Below are positions 63,323 to 64,000 of a stretch of DNA of 64,000 nucleotides, one piece after another; within the stretch, counting starts at the first letter, position 1; the number at the start of each line of letters is the position of its first letter. The notes beneath the pieces were generated by a model, which worked only from the letters and a program-made list of their open reading frames with translations, ran no database searches and was not told the DNA's origin. The position numbers and the translations under genes were made by a program. The stretch spans positions 62,001-126,000 of the forward strand of contig JAHHHR010000004.1 in NCBI GenBank assembly GCA_019359245.1. Reading direction: 5' to 3'. The stretch is from Nostoc desertorum CM1-VF14. GTDB lineage: Bacteria; Cyanobacteriota; Cyanobacteriia; Cyanobacteriales; Nostocaceae.

Positions 63323-64000
63323 GCTTCGTCTCTAGTTTTCTGGTATTTTAATCTCCGAGTACACATAAGACGCAATAATAATTGTTCGCGTTTATGGCTT
63401 TATGTCTCTTAAGGAGGATGGGAAATTGTCACAAAGCTTCATGACATGACATCCAAGGATGGATAGTGTGTCCTGCCACAGAGATCCAGTTTACTGCCAA
63501 TAGCCAAGGACTTGACAATTTACTCTCATAACAATTATTGACACTTCCAGGGCTAAGAGCGTCTGGGCTTATTGCCTGATATTTGTAATAACTCCTGAAT
63601 CTATTGCGGATTGGGAAGAGTTTAACAAAGAAGCAGGTAGAACGAGGCTATTAGCTTAGGGAAATGACCCCATCCTACTGTTGTGAATTTAGCACTGAAA
63701 ACCCAGGAATTAATTCTTCAGTGGGCTACCACCGTGATATCCTGGTTTTCAGCAAGTAGTTTAGTACTTTAAAGTTATAGCATTGAGTTTAGCTATCTTG
63801 TGGTAAGCAAGTAAATCTGCTGCCTAGCCACATAGCTCGATTTGATGGTTTGCCGATTTTACAACATTTGCATCATAATACATTCATCATCCTGGCAACC
63901 CAATTTACAGCCAAGATGTTTATTCACCTTACAAATCAAACGCCTAAGTGCAGATATATCTATTTTTATGCTAAATGGCGGTTTGTTGTATAATATTACA
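63323..64000. other. Upstream region of tig, right edge of the window
   Basis: About 680 bases with no supported gene. An imperfect inverted repeat, CTGAAAACCCAGGA (63695-63708) with TCCTGGTTTTCAG (63740-63752), forms a stem with a one-base bulge. The region holds the tig promoter and perhaps the terminator of a neighbour beyond the edge. Confidence 0.5.

Overview
The window reads as a chromosomal segment of a filamentous, heterocyst-type cyanobacterium (Nostoc/Anabaena group). The signs are frequent GCGATCGC octamers (HIP1), short tandem heptamer repeats (STRR class) and small dispersed repeats (SDR class) between and inside genes, a phylloquinone gene cluster, a ferredoxin-type sulfite reductase, a GUN4 domain, XisH/XisI proteins and a tig-clpP-clpX operon. 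No rRNA, CRISPR array, intact insertion sequence or replication origin was recognised. Five tRNA genes were found: Val-TAC, Ser-TGA, Tyr-GTA, Thr-GGT and Arg-TCT.

Layout. 1-7.3 kb: the 3' part of a Uma2 nuclease, tRNA-Val, a DUF2227 protein, mazG, an aldehyde dehydrogenase whose first 29 codons are in another frame at a small repeat, a hybrid histidine kinase, and a short HTH protein whose stop codon lies in a MITE-like element. 7.3-10.1 kb: AT-rich DNA and a repetitive beta-helix protein. 10.2-14.5 kb: a TPR-M48 membrane protease, proA and an acetyltransferase. 14.5-20.9 kb: phylloquinone genes (menF, menA, menC, menE and a probable DHNA-CoA thioesterase), with a xisH-xisI cassette behind menF between two 117-bp copies of the menF 3' end. 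21.0-25.7 kb: a VapBC-type module and an unfamiliar three-gene operon (unknown small protein, large PIN-domain protein, P-loop ATPase). 25.8-29.5 kb: four tRNAs, a phosphoesterase, nadA and a PD-(D/E)XK endonuclease whose 3' end overlaps a copy of the tRNA-Thr 3' end.

29.8-43.2 kb is mostly core genes: conserved cyanobacterial proteins, cutA, an ADP-ribosylglycohydrolase, a small exported barrel-like protein, sir with a ribbon-helix-helix-like tail, a second Uma2 protein, rsmE, a TPR protein, a lipase-like protein, a glyoxalase-fold protein and a DUF92/VTE6-like membrane protein. 43.6-50.9 kb is a type I export cluster: PpiC isomerase, cNMP/C39-like ABC exporter, subtilase with 28-residue C-terminal repeats, and a convergent HlyD adaptor. 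51-54 kb holds an NAD(P)-binding protein, a 62-bp minisatellite, a large inverted repeat and a TIR-GUN4 fusion with a G8 tract that shifts its last codons. 54.1-63.3 kb holds an S1-domain protein, a dienelactone-hydrolase-like protein, a GntR regulator with an FAD monooxygenase, an alpha/beta hydrolase, and clpX, clpP and tig.

The best candidates for undescribed biology are the PIN/ATPase operon (22.0-25.7 kb), the TIR-GUN4 protein with its homopolymer switch, and the xisHI cassette bounded by menF duplications. A second theme is repeat invasion of genes: STRR-like sequence sits in frame inside menC, menE and the DUF92 gene, and a dispersed repeat encodes the thioesterase tail.
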